The translations under genes and the position numbers were made by a program. 64,000 nucleotides of DNA from Euborellia annulipes (taxonomy: Eukaryota > Arthropoda > Insecta > Dermaptera > Anisolabididae), in NCBI GenBank assembly GCA_023213315.1, contig JAKCPI010012726.1:1-64000 (forward strand), written 5' to 3'. Positions 35,254 through 47,810 of this stretch are shown piece after piece. Numbering within the stretch: the stretch's first letter is position 1; the number at the start of each line of letters is the position of its first letter. The notes under the pieces are model-generated. The model saw nothing but the letters and a program-made list of their open reading frames with translations, ran no database searches and had not been told where the DNA came from.

Positions 35254-38200
35254 CCTCTTATCTAACAAGTTTCCTCCTAATTATTCCAAAAAACTGGCCA
35301 CTGTTGCGCCACTATGAAATCCTATTTACCGCAAACAGGGAACAATCCAGGACTAGTTATCTGTCTGCAGTAAACAAATAACTGAAGGCGTCGCCATAGC
35401 CGTACTAATTGTTGGACAAGTTCCTTTTATCCGGTAAACGATGTGTTAACCTATTTAAAACAATTTTCATCAAAAAACTGAAAATGCATAATTATTTTGA
35501 CTAGTTGGGTAATAAGCGATTTATAAGGAGTCCCTCTTCAAACTAGGCACCATAGAGCTCATACATATAGTATAGGAAAGTATTATGCCAGCTCATGAAT
35601 TTGTTTTCTCTTTTTATCAGATTATGAAAGTATGAAGCTCCATTAATGAGAAAAAAACGAGTCATTAGGAAAATGTTGATTAGAGTTTGAATCGTAATAT
35701 TTCATTTATTTATTCATAGATTTGTATGCAAATTAGCTGACAAACATTTTATAAATGTGCGAATTTAATCGCTGTTTCGATTGAGATAGAAATATATAAT
35801 AAATTATAAGCACTTTGGACATTGATTGAGCCGCAATTCTGAAGGGATTCAAATACGAATCGGAGAAATTCCATTTATGAATGATGAGTTTCGCTTTATA
35901 TAAAATGCTATTGCCTACTGCGATTTACCTCTCGCCTTTTTCACTCACCCCATAGAGCTCTAAATGGAAAAGTTAGCAACAGTCATTTGATTGCTTCAAT
36001 GCAGCAATACTCACTCACTCCTCACCCTGGGATTCCCTTCAAACACTCCCCTGTCAGGATTCCTCGCCCCACTCGACAAAGACCTTTGATAAAAAAAAAT
36101 TCTCCCCCTCCCTGACATTTATTCGAAACATATGGGCTCTAAAAAAGTACGGATTTCACTCGAGATGAAAATAAAAATCCAGTCATAAATTATTTAAATT
36201 CATAATTTATTTAATATGACGAATAATTTAAAACAGTATTATATATAGTAGTAGTTTATTTATAAAAAAAATCTGGTGTGACAAGCACAGAACTCAACTC
36301 TATTCTCTTTTTCTCATTGAAATGTGTACACTAGCCCAGCAGATTTGTACTTTTTTAAATATTAAAAATAGTTGACAGACATGCCTAGACTAGAAAAGAT
36401 ACAAGAAAGATTCTTCCTCTTTATGCATATTTTAATATTTATTTATTTAATTTCCTGCAGACAGAGTCAAAAAAAGATTTCTATTAAGAAATTTTTCATT
36501 GTAATTTTTTCCTTCTAATTAACATGTTAATGAATGTTAAGCAATTTTTTAATTATAAAACGAAAATGAATTATTAAATTAGTCATAGAGTTTATAAACA
36601 TTCCATATTTTATATATTAGATAAAGCTTATAAATACGTACATAAACTTTGATAAAAAGAGAAAAAAAAATCTCAATTTAAAATTCAATTCACGTTAAGT
36701 GCCTATCGTTTTTAACTAATGATTTATAGTTCTTGACATTAAAGATAAACTCGCTTTCAGATGTCCTGTTTAATATCAACAAATAAATAAATAAATCCAA
36801 TTTATAAAAAAAAAAAAAATATAAACATAAAAATCAATGAAATTTGAGTTGATCAAAAAAAAAAAAAAAAAAAACGAATCTACTTTGAAAAATTTGATGT
36901 ATTTATAATTGAATTGCATATCAATTTCCCCTCAATAAATGAAAGAATATCAATACAATGATGAAAAAGTTTCTTTTTTTCTATTCTTCTATATCAACGT
37001 TTCGAACCAAGGTACTAATCAAAGCTGTCAATATATAATAAATATAGGCCTAGAGGATCAAAAATTATTAATAATTATCATCCAATTCAGACACCGAAAT
37101 AGATGTGATAAAAATATTTTCTTTATTTTTTAAAATTAAGACTAGATACTCTTGGAGGTAAATATATTTACAGAGTGATGTAACCACCCCCGCCATGGCA
37201 AAATTTCATTATAAAGACATGTTTGTCTTTATTTAAAATATTAGTCTATTAAACATAAAATCCTCGGCTTAATGCCGAACAAGTAGGGAAAAAATCATGT
37301 CACAGAATTGAAATAGAAAATCTTTTTTACTAAACAAAATATTTCCTTCATCTAGGAAATTTTTTTTTCAAATTTATGTTATTCCGGCTCTTTTAAATAG
37401 TTTTTTTTTTTTTTTTTTTTGTAACTCAACAGCAAGTAGGTATTCCAAATTAGCGGTAATTTTTTTTTTTCTCAACTGAAAGTTAGCATAAAATAACATC
37501 TACATAATAAGAAGGAACGTTTCAAAAATTTTTTTAAACCAGCCTACTGGCTTTTTCAGGGAAGGCATAGAACAAATTTTCCCATGAAATTTTCCATTAT
37601 AATGTAATCTTGACCATTTAAACTGGTATAATCCCGGGAACCTCCCTGAAAAGAAATTTAAAATGAAAATTTCAAATGAGAGAGGCACTAAAGTCTAGTC
37701 ATGTAAAAAGTAAAATTTAAGTGAGAAATCTTCTCTGGTCTATGCAGAAATTTTAAACAAAATTAAAAAAGAAATTTTTGATGCAAAGATTTTTAATACC
37801 AACGATTCTTGAACTGTTCTAAGTAATAACGTGTGTCTGTGGATGGCTTAACCTGTGAAGGGAATCCTTTTGTTTCAAACCTGGTGTGAGACCGACATGT
37901 GTCTGAACTTTTTGTAAGGTGAAGAATTTATATAAATTTGAAAAATTGAAAAAATTTAAATTCTTGCCGCGCCTGGGGGTTTTGGCGTTGGAGTTGGCAA
38001 CGGCAAAGGGTTGGCAGTATTTGATATCGTTTCCTCATCCGTTGAAAAAATTATATATTCTGGCCTTTGTTCTCACAAAAAGAAAAAATCTTATAAATTT
38101 TAACTCTGTATTAATAATTTTTGAGAAATATATATGTAAGAAAGCAAAAACCGTTCGAGTGAGTAGATAGAATTTGATATATTGGTTTTATTTTGAATAA

Positions 38201-38615
38201 TTGCTGATGTAATAATTTCTTTTTGACAGCTTCTACATTCAAGATCTTTCATTGATGTTTTCTTGTATAAAATACATTATAAGGTTCAAAAACGTATACA
38301 TTATTATAAAAATTTTACTCACGTCACAATTTGACATCTATATAATTTCAAATCAGGAACTAAGGATTTTTGGTAGGTCAAACCACAATATTGTCTTAAA
38401 AGGTTTTCAATTCTATTTTGTGTGTAATTATATAAAGAAAATTGAAGATTTAAAAAGTACAGACAATTGTATTCATGTATGATTCTTTTTGTTTTATAAA
38501 AAAATTTTTTCTATCAGTGTAAAATTATGTATATATATATAGGTCTATATGTAAAAGATTTCCGAAAAAATGATTTGACTTGTAAAAACTCATGTTACAT
38601 ATTATTGTTGCAGAT
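35254..38615. other. Non-coding stretch
   Basis: More complex single-copy sequence at about 35280-36130 (possibly regulatory), a repeat B scrap at 36266-36302 (ATCTGGTGTGACAAGCACAG), then AT-rich DNA. On the minus strand near 37531-37570, CTGAAAAAGCC AGTA GGCT is followed by GAAACGTTCC, a loose member of the hairpin-motif set. No gene recognised. Confidence 0.45.
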
Positions 38616-38643
38616 CTGATGATGGTCCCTTAGGGACCGAAAC
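38616..38643 (+). repeat. CTGATGA-stem-GAAAC hairpin motif
   Basis: CTGATGAT, then stem GGTCCC (38624-38629), loop TTA, GGGACC (38633-38638), then GAAAC. It is followed by TGGTTAG and, about 50 bp later, AATAAAAATCCTG. The layout resembles a hammerhead core but has one extra T before the stem. It may be the 3' part of a Penelope-like or similar retroelement. Confidence 0.6.
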
Positions 38644-38659
38644 TGGTTAGTCATTGTTG

Positions 38660-40479
38660 CGCACCAGTCATCTGACAATAAAAATCCTGAAAATAGAAAA
38701 TTTGTTTTAATAAATTTTTTATGATACCTGCCCGAATATCCGGCTTAAATAAGAAGTAAACTTCCTTCGTATATTTTCTCATCTGATGACTCTTGCAACT
38801 TCCTAAATTCTGCAGTAAAATTTAATATCATTTAATTGTATTTGTTTTGAATTTAATACTGTAGCAATGTTGGTAACTAAAAAGAGAAATCGGCTTCATG
38901 TTACTGAACGCGGTGACTTACGGTTGTTTTTAAGTAAAATCGGGCCTGATATTAACAAACTCCTTAAAATGCATAAAATTAGTGTCTTTTGAATGTTAAT
39001 AAAAATATTCCTTAATGCGTTTTAATTGATCCCATTGAAACATTCTTTTCACTCAGAAATAGGATAGAGGTCATATCCTATCTTACGACTATAATATAAT
39101 ATTACACGTTTAAATATAAATCTTGGCAATAGCTATTTTAAATTCGTGACAGGTGGTAAGTAAAATTAAGATAGGGGGGGGAGACTTTTTTTCAGCTCAA
39201 ACAATGAACCAAAAAGTCGGCTGTGTAAATTGAATAAATATATAAAGTAAAAGCTATAGCTGAATTTCTCATTTGATAATACCCTCATATTAATATACAT
39301 CACAGCTATACGTTTTATAGGTATATAAATATTCATTTTGTTTCTTCCGACATTAATACCTGGGATATCCAAATTATGGCCTGTGGTTTATAGCATCTAA
39401 TATAGATAGATAATACAAACAATGGTGTCCAATGGAATTGATTGATAGCTAACAGAACAATATATAATATGACAATCCATGATTACTAATTGAATTCTAA
39501 TGTGATTGCGAAACCATTATCATTAATTGATACAAATAATACATTTTTTTTATTATTTTAAATTATATATCTATAATTGAATATACTTTCGTAATACATT
39601 ATAAGAATGTATTTCTATGACATTTTACTTAAATACAAATTATTTAGTAATTTCCTCAAGATGAAAAAAAAAACTCGTTGAACTTGAAATATTACGTAAA
39701 CACGTCTAGAGGGTATTCAGCTGGTTACCATAAGAATAGAAGCATGTGACCCAGAATCTTTTTTTCCCGATGACATTTGATTCGGATCTTATAGTATCCC
39801 CTTTTTTGTTTATGTCTATCATCAGAGGTCTTAATGTGTTTGTGTGTATATGTGTATGTGTGTTAATTCAGGTTCCCGTCTGACCTGAGCCAAAGGTCGT
39901 TGCCGCGTTCCCCTCGGGTAGGTCAGGGTTACGATGTGGCGGCGGGCGGAGGGAGGGACAAGTTCCCCCCACCAACTGGCCCAGTGCTACCTTCCCCTAC
40001 TCTGCTTGGCGCAGACGCTTCACATTCGCCTCTCGGCATTCAAAGCCGTATGATTATCTGTCAGGTGCTGTTTGCCATTTCTCTCTCTCCTACTCACTCT
40101 CATTGTCTTCATCGCTCCAACTCTCTCATTTGTTCAAAGGGGGAAAAGGAATTTAAATTAGAGATCACGTAAATTTTTTTTTATTTCAACTAAAATCGTT
40201 CTGATTTAATGGACTCGGTGCGATAAAGAAACCAATATTAATTAATCAATACAATATAATTTATCAAAATAAAGTAAATAAATTACTTATATATATTTTT
40301 TTCTTTATCACGGACAATGGCCCATCTAATCGGACAACTAATCCATAAATCAGTAAAAAATAAATACATTATAAGATGAATTAGTATCAAAGTATTGTAA
40401 TCATGAACATAGGCAGAGGAGATCCCTTTTTTATTATTTGAAATTCCTATCTTTTTACTTTTATTTAATAATAGATACT
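38660..40479. other. Non-coding stretch with GC-rich island
   Basis: AT-rich to about 39690. From about 39850 to 40120 there is a distinctly GC-rich island (GTn-rich start, then CpG-containing sequence). The 90-residue plus frame inside it (39900-40172) is Pro/Ser/Gly-rich with no domain. It could be a promoter or untranslated first exon; no function is claimed. Confidence 0.4.
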
Positions 40480-40606
40480 GTATATTAGGGGTATATTGGG
40501 GTATCCAAATGGCTTAAATAAAATCATCGGACTGCCTGGGATCCGAACCCGCGACCCTTGGTATAGAAGGCCAGCACACTACTAACTACACCACGGCCCG
40601 AGGGCC
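40480..40606 (-). mobile_element. SINE family T, copy 4 (head only)
   Basis: Reverse-oriented head of the GCCCTCGGGC subtype with box B (GGGTTCGGATCCC) and the first arm of the AGCCATTTGG hairpin. It ends near GGGGTATATT; the GT-rich tail is absent. Confidence 0.85.
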
Positions 40607-41758
40607 ACTATGATTCTCAGCAGGCGATATAATCTGATGAGTTTGTTCATTTCTATGTTTTTGGTAATAAATCATAAATAACTGGAAGATAGGCAAAAGA
40701 TCTGGGTGGGGTGGGGGGTGGAGGTTTGGGATATCCTTGTTATTACATTCTTCTAAAAAATAATAAAATATATGTATAATTTCTAAAGGCGATTAAAATA
40801 TTAACATTTATTTATTTATTTTTTTTTTTTGGTGGGGGTGGGATGAACATAATCTCTTTTATTAATAATGTATAATTTGAAAAGGAAATGCACTAAAGAT
40901 TATTATGGAATATCTACTACAATACGATATATTCCTACCTTCAAAATACTGGTAAGTAAGAAAACTAACATACATCTTATTTAAAACAATTCACATGCTT
41001 CCAGACTTATTTTTTAAGAGAGTGTAAAAGGATATTTTTTGAAGCCCTTGAACTTCTTTTATCCCTTCTAAATGCAGTTTGCGGAAATATCAAATGAAAA
41101 TCTATTTATTTCAAAAAGATGAAGATAATAATTTTTTTTTTATTTTTGTCATTTTTGAGGCATATTGAATATCTTTTTTCATATTTAAACGTACTGTAAC
41201 ATATGTCTTTAAAAAAAAAAATCAATTCATATTTTAATAAGAAATTTTACTTGTAAACTTCTAAACATATCAAGAAGTTGAAATCAAAATTCTTCGTGAC
41301 TTAACTTTATCAAATATCAAGTATAGAACTATATTAAAAGTAATTGGATATAAAAAAAAGTTGTCGGATGTGATCGAATACAGATTTATTGATGTTTCTT
41401 GTTCGATATTAGAAACTTTATAACGTCAGTTATGCCTGATATTAAAGGCCAGATGTTTGAAATTCTCCTTCCTCCTTCCCCCACAAACCCTTCCACCAAT
41501 TGATTTTGTTGTCTCGAGCTCTGCCTACTGTGTAAGAAAATATAAGGATTTTTTATTCTGAATTGATGAAAAAATGTTTAATTTAAATGAATAAATTAAA
41601 AATTCTTTCAAGTGGGTCCGAGTCTTAAATTTTCATTTTGCTTTAGATCTTTAATTTTCTTTTCAATTAACTCGAAAACAATGTTGAAATATATTTATTT
41701 GAAAATTATTTATTAAAAAAATTACTGTGTGATTAAAATCAAGAAATAAATTGTATTA
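40607..41758. other. AT-rich non-coding stretch
   Basis: No gene or transposon end recognised. A G-run and a T-run occur near 40705 and 40815. Confidence 0.5.
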
Positions 41759-42349
41759 GAGATGGAAAAGGCGTTCGAAAAGTCGATTTTCGATTCTCGG
41801 AATCAATTAATCATTTCTGAAAGTCGACTTTTTAAAACTCTATAACTCGTACTTAGGAGATAGATACTCAGTAAATATTAAATATATTTATTTATTAAGT
41901 ATTTAAACATTTTATTGAATACAACACACACAAATATTGTTTCCAATATTGTTATAAAAAATATTCTATCCAGAAATCGCACGTGATATGGCACTGAACA
42001 TTAAAATAAAATATGAAAGTAAAGTAGGCCTATCAAAATAAAACATTAAAATATTAAAATTGAGGAATTAAAAATGCCACATATCTTCACTAACCGATCC
42101 CAGAAAACGTGATGATTGGTGTGTTATGTGTAGGTTTTAAAAGAAAGATGAGAGCCAATCAATGAAAACGTTACAAACTAATTATACCTGGTATTACCAA
42201 CGGATACTAAGTATTGTAAGAATAAAGTCGAAGTCATCCACTGAGAATGGATTCTCAGGAGTTTCAACTCAATTCTAAAAAGTCGATTATTTTGAGTAAA
42301 AGATCGATCGATTCTTGACTAAAGTCCGAGTCGACTTTTCCATTATTGA
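41759..42349. mobile_element. Probable hAT-like element with TCGA-rich ends
   Basis: The ends share inverted GATGGAAAAG / CTTTTCCATT and nearby AAAGTCGA / TCGACTTT words repeated several times, much like the TATCGAT-rich ends of the hAT element at 10227. No clean 8-bp duplication was found, so the class is tentative. Non-coding. Confidence 0.5.
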
Positions 42350-42495
42350 TAATAATACATAAGACTGGTTGAATGACTAATTCGAAAGGTCGTTTATGAA
42401 ATTAGAGAATTCTTTATAAGAAAATGGGTCTAAATTAAGGAAAAAGGGTAAAATTCACTTGTTACCCACTTTAATTTACCGGTATATCGTATGAA

Positions 42496-42714
42496 CAGCG
42501 GCGTAGCTAGCCTTTGAGGGCGGAGGGGGCGAAGCTCAACTGGGGCGCCGTTTTTCGTTCGACCTTTTTTTTTTAGTATTCGAATCTCTTTCGAGCTTTT
42601 TGTAATTTTTCTCCGGTTTTGTGATATAAAATGAAGAAAAACTTGATTCGCCTTGGGCGGAGGGGGCGAGCGCCCCCCTTCGCCCCCACCTGGATACGCT
42701 ACTGTGTGTGAATA
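42496..42714. mobile_element. hAT-like MITE, GC-rich
   Basis: 219 bp starting CAGCGGCGTAGCTAG and ending GGATACGCTACTG. GGCGGAGGGGGCGA words lie near both ends and their complement near the right end. The flanks CGTATGAA and TGTGTGAA agree at 6 of 8 positions, a plausible decayed hAT duplication. Confidence 0.68.
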
Positions 42715-42770
42715 TGTGTGTGTTATTGTGAGTGTGAATGAGAAAAAAGTGTGAATTTTTTTTTTCTAAA
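42715..42770 (+). repeat. SINE family T tail fragment
   Basis: The GTGTGAATATGTGTGTG tract followed by GTGAATGAGAAAAAAGTGTG matches the 3' tail of SINE copies 1 and 8. The hAT-like MITE directly upstream probably replaced or interrupted the rest. Confidence 0.6.
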
Positions 42771-45657
42771 AAAAAAAAAATTCAATATCAAGGACTATAC
42801 TATTTAAAAAATAAGAAAAAGATAATTACTTTTTCATAAAGATGCACCATAATAAGTTGGCGAAATTCATTTGAAGACATCCATTCAGGTGTTGGTTGCT
42901 GCTATCGCTTACTATCTAAACAAAAAAATCTCAAAATGTTAAATAAAAAACTCATATTCAAAATTAATTCTCTTTTGATGAATTAATTATGAATACAAGT
43001 TGACATCCTCGGCTGAAAAATAAAATGGGAAACATTTATTTTTTTTTTAATAGTTTATACATAGTTTTTACATAAAAAATATTATTTTAAATACACAACA
43101 CAAATTCACACATTGAAGCTTCTTTTGAAGAGGTTGAGGCGTGGAGGCGTCTTCTTCATCGAGTATTGCCTTTGTTGATATGTATTCTTGGTCTTCATAG
43201 TCTTCGAAGAATGAATGTTCGTACTTCACTCACAATTCTTCCTTTTTATTCTTCGCATAAAATGCATAAAAATCAGAAAAGAAAGATCATAAAGATCTTA
43301 AAAAAAGCTTTAGAAGTGCAAAAATTGCATATTCATTAAGTGTGACCACTCTCCCAAATTCAAATATCATTGTTGTTTAAGTGAAGCTAAGCTAAAGGGA
43401 CCTATATTTAAATATTATTGCGCCCGGGGAGAGTGATCCCCCTCACCTCTATCATTCCCTAATATAATAAAAATCGAAAGACATGCATTTAATTTTGGCC
43501 GAAGAGAACTTTCATAGGCCTAAGGCCTAATTAATTTTGTCCGAATAGAAGAAACTTGTTGTATTTTCATTGGACTTATCATCTTAACACAAGGATCCGA
43601 ACTGAACTGAGTACTGATGATGAAATACCTGCCTAAATCTATTAATCATTTATCGAAAGGTTGTTATTACTCTCCACAAGAGAATCTTTATATTCACTTG
43701 CTGTTCGAAATCAATGTGATCAGAATCAAGAATCCAATGAAACATGACAAGTTTCGGTTTTTGAGTTATACCAAAAATAAAAAAAAAATAAAAAACAAGA
43801 ACTCGTCTCTTCCTTCCAAACTCTAGACTGCCTAACGCCTAACGGGGGTAAACAGTGATTTTTGATTGCATGCTGATTTTCTAGCGAACGGAAATCCGAG
43901 AGAGCTCAAGTTTACAAAAAATATTTACAAAAAAATAATGTCCCTTAATTCTAACAACAATTGAAATAATAAAGCAGAATAAAAAAAATACAGTAGATTC
44001 ATTGACATTTTAAAGTTTCAATAAATAGAGAAAAAATAATAAAAAATTTTAAAAAATTTCAAAATATATCAAATAAATTTTGCTCCTAATAAAATGAAAA
44101 AGTGTTGGCTTATTAAAATTTTATAATTTTTGTGAGTTTTCTTTTATCTAATAAAGTTCCAAATAATTCAGAAGGACTTGTCGGGACTTCTTTTAATGAT
44201 TCACACTCATGTCACATATAAATTACTATTCAACCATTAAAGGAATTTACAAATTAATTTAGAGCATTTGGAGTTTGATCCAAGGACTCTATATAAAGAA
44301 TTGCAAGTTAACTTGTATATGGCATCTGAATGTGAACTGCTGATGAAGAAATGCCTAAAATACTTCAAAAAAATTATGAAACAATTATTAAATAAATTTT
44401 ATACAAAGAAAAATTATAAAATTTTAATTAGCAGTCACTTGAGTCAAGGACTGACTGTATATATAATTCAAATATATACTATATAAAAAATAAAAATATG
44501 AAAACTATAAATTTAATTTTTATTTTGCTTTTTACAATTTTTACTTATATAACTATTGCTTGCGGAAGAAGAGTAAAGAGACAATAGAGTTATTATATAT
44601 AAATCAAATTCTTAATTAATTATAAAATTGAACATTTTACATTTACAAGATAGCTACTTTCGAAGAAATTTTTCAAACAAAATAAAAAATATTAATTTTA
44701 TTAAATTTAAATAAAATTAAATTAAATTATTTTTTGTACTGAATCTCTAAATTGGTAATCTTTTAAGCATTTTAAACTCCCATTTTTTTTTTAGACCTCT
44801 TGGCTTTACTCGTTTTTCGCAAGCAATAATAAAAATAATAAAAATAAGCAGATCTGAGGGGATTTAGGAGTTGAAAAAAAAACCTTCGAAATTAAAAATT
44901 GACAAAAACAAATTTTAACAAGTCTAAAAACAAATTTTGAAAATTAAACATTTTAATTTATAGAAACCGTCCCCTTAATCGTCGATGACAGGATCTGCTT
45001 ATTTAAAATAAAGAGGAGACTCAGATTGGTAAAAATATTTGCAGCCAATTAATACATTTTGTAGCAAAATTGTTTAGTTTTGGTTTTTATGATTATATTG
45101 ATATTATAAGCTTTATTATGTGTATGTGTAGTTTAAAAATGGCTGCATCAATTTATTAATTTGTTTAACTTCTTTGATAAAATTTCTTTAATTTGAATAT
45201 TTGATTCAAAATATAATTTTTAGTTTGTAAATAAAGAATTAAAAAATCTAAATGGTCCTTATGTCCATTCCTACTCCTATAGAGAGGGCATGTAAATACC
45301 TTGTTTCATTTCCATCCTCCATTTCCATCGAATCGCTCGAAGAATACACTGAAAGAGAAGCCCTGAAGCTAAAAACCCACCCTTTCTTCAATACCTATTA
45401 GCTAAATGTTTGCCAGAATGGCAGAACACACCTTATAACATGACGACTTGGTGATCTCGCAGCATGTCTCGCAGAAAGGCAGCAAGGAAACCTAACCTAA
45501 AGAGGAAGAGAGTTTGGGGCCTAAAATACCTATGTGTGTGTGAGTGTTTGAGAGGAAGGGTAGGGAGGTAGAGGATTGAGAGAGTTATTTTCATCTTTAA
45601 ACTTCATTTGAACTGAAAATTGAATTTTATAATCAATTTTTATAAAATTTTCAAATA
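42771..45657. other. Mostly non-coding stretch
   Basis: AT-rich overall. It contains a candidate coding patch at 43068-43229 (separate entry) and a more complex patch at about 45260-45560. In the latter, a CTTTCAG acceptor and AAG/GTATTT donor on the minus strand bound a 53-nt stretch (YSSSDSMEMEDGNET); this is too short to call. Confidence 0.4.
43068..43229 (-). CDS. Candidate short coding patch, unrecognised
   Basis: A 53-codon frame between stops, with no ATG at its start, reading YEHSFFEDYEDQEYISTKAI then LDEEDASTPQPLQKKLQ. The acidic, charge-patterned, non-low-complexity composition and higher GC than the surroundings suggest coding, but no family, clear acceptor or donor could be fixed. 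Could be an exon, a decayed gene or chance. Confidence 0.22.
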   Translation of the reverse strand: MKYEHSFFEDYEDQEYISTKAILDEEDASTPQPLQKKLQCVNLCCVFKIIFFM

Positions 45658-46820
45658 TCTATTGGGATCTATGGGAGAGGCGTGGCTTCACCTGGTGGCA
45701 AAAAATGAACTAGCGATTGTAGGATTGAATGGCTGAGCTGATACGCAAGTACTCGTGTTTTATGAGACAAAAAGTTTAATTAAAAATAAAAAATGGGTGT
45801 GACGGTACAGGAAATTTGTAGGTTTTCTTCTGCCACACTTACTAATAGAAATTTTATTTGTGGAGACAATATTATTGATCCTGGTCATGTTTTAAAGTGA
45901 GTAATAGTAATGACAGTTTCAATGACAGACCAAATTCTTGCTTTCTGTTTACAAACAACAAGTTTACGAGAAGAATTTCATATTTCATGAAATAAATGAT
46001 CAAATTTTATAATAATAATAACAATTGGGATGGATGCTCGTATAAGGCTGGATTAGGAAGTACCTGCAAGCACATTTGGGGCTGTACTTTTATTCTGTAA
46101 CCGCTATTTATGATATCTGATATGATGTTAGCCAAAAAGTGTTTGAAATATTTTATTGTAATAATAAATACAAGATAATTAAATGATAAATTAACTAAAA
46201 AATTAATACCGGTAATTAAATATAAAATTAATAATTTTTTTTTTTGTACTTACAAAAATAATTTAGAAGATTTAAAAAATATCACGTGTACAGACAAAAA
46301 ATGTGTTTGGAGTGCACCACATAAATCAGCTCTTAAAAAAATACGATATGAGAGGCCTTTGCTCGAGCACAATTGTTTTGGAGAAAAACAAGAAAAAGAT
46401 AGAGGCAAAAATTAAAAAGAAGGCTTCTAAATCTGATAGATTGATTCTTCTACAATAAAATTATTTATAATTTTCACTATACTGTCTTTTTTTTTGGAAA
46501 AGAATGAAATCGAACTGTTTCATGCTTAGATGCATGACTTTTACACCCATAAACACAAAGTAGATACACATTGCTTTTATTTTTATAAGGAGAAAATTTC
46601 ATATTTGTGAATATATTAGTGTATGTATGTATTATTTATTAATCTAACAATAATGTTTACTCGTGGGTTATAACTTTTTTTTTAAATAATACAATTATAT
46701 CAGATGTTTAAATGTTCTTGTCCCTTATATCACGTTAAACGTATGAAGGTTTATCCTACAATCGCTAGTTCGACTTTAAGCCACCAGGTAGCGTATTGAA
46801 ATGCTAAAGATCCCAATAGG
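45658..46820. mobile_element. TIR-bounded element, about 1.16 kb
   Basis: Left arm 45658-45728 and right arm 46751-46820 are imperfect inverted repeats sharing CTATTGGGATCT, CACCTGGTGGC / GCCACCAGGT and ACTAGCGATTGTAGGAT, with small indels between the blocks. The interior holds a protein-like frame at 46236-46415 and a short ATG frame with a GTGAGT donor at 45793-45896. Target duplication is not evident. Confidence 0.6.
46236..46415 (+). pseudogene. Coding relic resembling SWIM/YqaJ-type protein tail
   Basis: In the frame with codons at 46269, the sequence reads DLKNITCTDKKCVWSAPHKS then ALKKIRYERPLLEHNCF and stops at TAA 46413-46415. The CTxxxCxW(x)xP arrangement recalls the segment after the SWIM zinc finger in YqaJ-type proteins of invertebrate genomes; this is recalled similarity, not a search result. 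A possible acceptor (TTTAG) lies at 46266. Probably a captured or decayed exon inside the surrounding TIR element. Confidence 0.3.
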
Positions 46821-46960
46821 TGCCTTGAGGCAAGAACTCACCGATTGCCCCCTAGACATGACATTAATTTTTAACACTAAAGACTAAATATTAACACTTT
46901 GGCTTTAAGGTTTTTGATCCAATTGTTCAATCGATAAAGATCTGTGGCTGTAGGCTTAAT

Positions 46961-47274
46961 GATGGAGTCATGTAAAAAAAAAAGACGAATGCAGTCAAAT
47001 ATTTTTTTATTTTAATTCTCGCCCTCACGGCTGACGTTTCGACCCGAGGTCTAGGCCATCTTCAGAGCCGGCTGGCAATAATCAAAAAGTGTGGAAATTT
47101 GCTACAACAGCGACCACATGCTGAATGTTGTCGCTGTTGTTGCAAACTTCCATACTTTTTGATTATTGCCAGCCGGCTCTGAAGATGGCCTAGACCTCGG
47201 GCCGAAACGTCAGCCGTGAGGGCGAGAATTAAAATATTTGAATGCATTCGTCTAGTTTCTTTCATGACTCCATC
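46961..47274. repeat. Foldback 1: 314-bp inverted repeat with GAAACGTC motifs
   Basis: Arms 46961-47114 and 47130-47274 are nearly identical inverted copies separated by a 15-nt loop. Each arm contains CTGAAGAT-GGCC-TAGACCTCGG-GCC(or GTC)-GAAACGTC. The outer sequence GATGGAGTCATG appears at both outer ends. The minus-strand frame at 47062-47265 simply reads through the fold and is not a gene. Confidence 0.88.
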
Positions 47275-47335
47275 ATCTTTAAGGTTTTTGCTTACAGAAT
47301 AGTAATTAGAGGCAAGGAAGTGTTAAAATGAATTA

Positions 47336-47637
47336 AGGGAGCGTACAAGTATTACGTAACGCAATTTGGGGGGGAGGGGGATCTCGTAAAACGTTACCAT
47401 GCGTTACAAGGGGGAGGGGGGGGGGTTGAACAACGCGTTACGTAACTGGTATTTTACCGACTGTCCGATACTTTGCGCAACAGAGTTGTGACTTTTAGAT
47501 AAAAATGGCCACTTGTGGGCTACGTAACGTCAAGGACCCCCCCCCCCGGTCCAGAAAAATGTTACGGCGCGTTACATGGGGCGAGTGGGGGTCAAAAATC
47601 TTCAAAAATTGCGTTAAGTAATACTTGTACGCTCCCT
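47336..47637. mobile_element. TIR MITE, AGGGAGCGTACAAG ends
   Basis: 302 bp with about 30-bp TIRs differing at one base: AGGGAGCGTACAAGTATTAC then (G/T)TAACGCAATTT. Internal CGTTACGTAAC-like words and G- or C-runs lie in both halves. It lies on the 3' side of PWP2 exon 5 and may be inside the following intron. Confidence 0.85.
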
Positions 47638-47810
47638 AACGCTGTTTACAGATGTTAAAAGTTAATTTTTTTGCTTAGAGAATAGACATGTATGTATAAG
47701 GCGTGGAAAAGTTTTAAATTATAATAACATTTTGTTTGACCAAAACTAAATCGATTTTATTAGATAAAAAGAAATTTTAAAATAATAAAATGAATAAAAA
47801 GAAAATTTAC

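Noticed and set aside
39900..40172. 90-residue plus frame in the GC-rich island
   Set aside because: GC-rich DNA has fewer stops by chance; composition is Pro/Ser/Gly-rich with no family pattern, so it was kept only as an island.
45300..45352. 53-nt mini-exon on the minus strand with good-looking acceptor and donor
   Set aside because: Too short to distinguish from chance in this sequence, and it matches no part of PWP2 that I can recall.
47062..47265. 67-residue minus-strand frame
   Set aside because: It lies entirely within foldback 1 and reads across both inverted arms.
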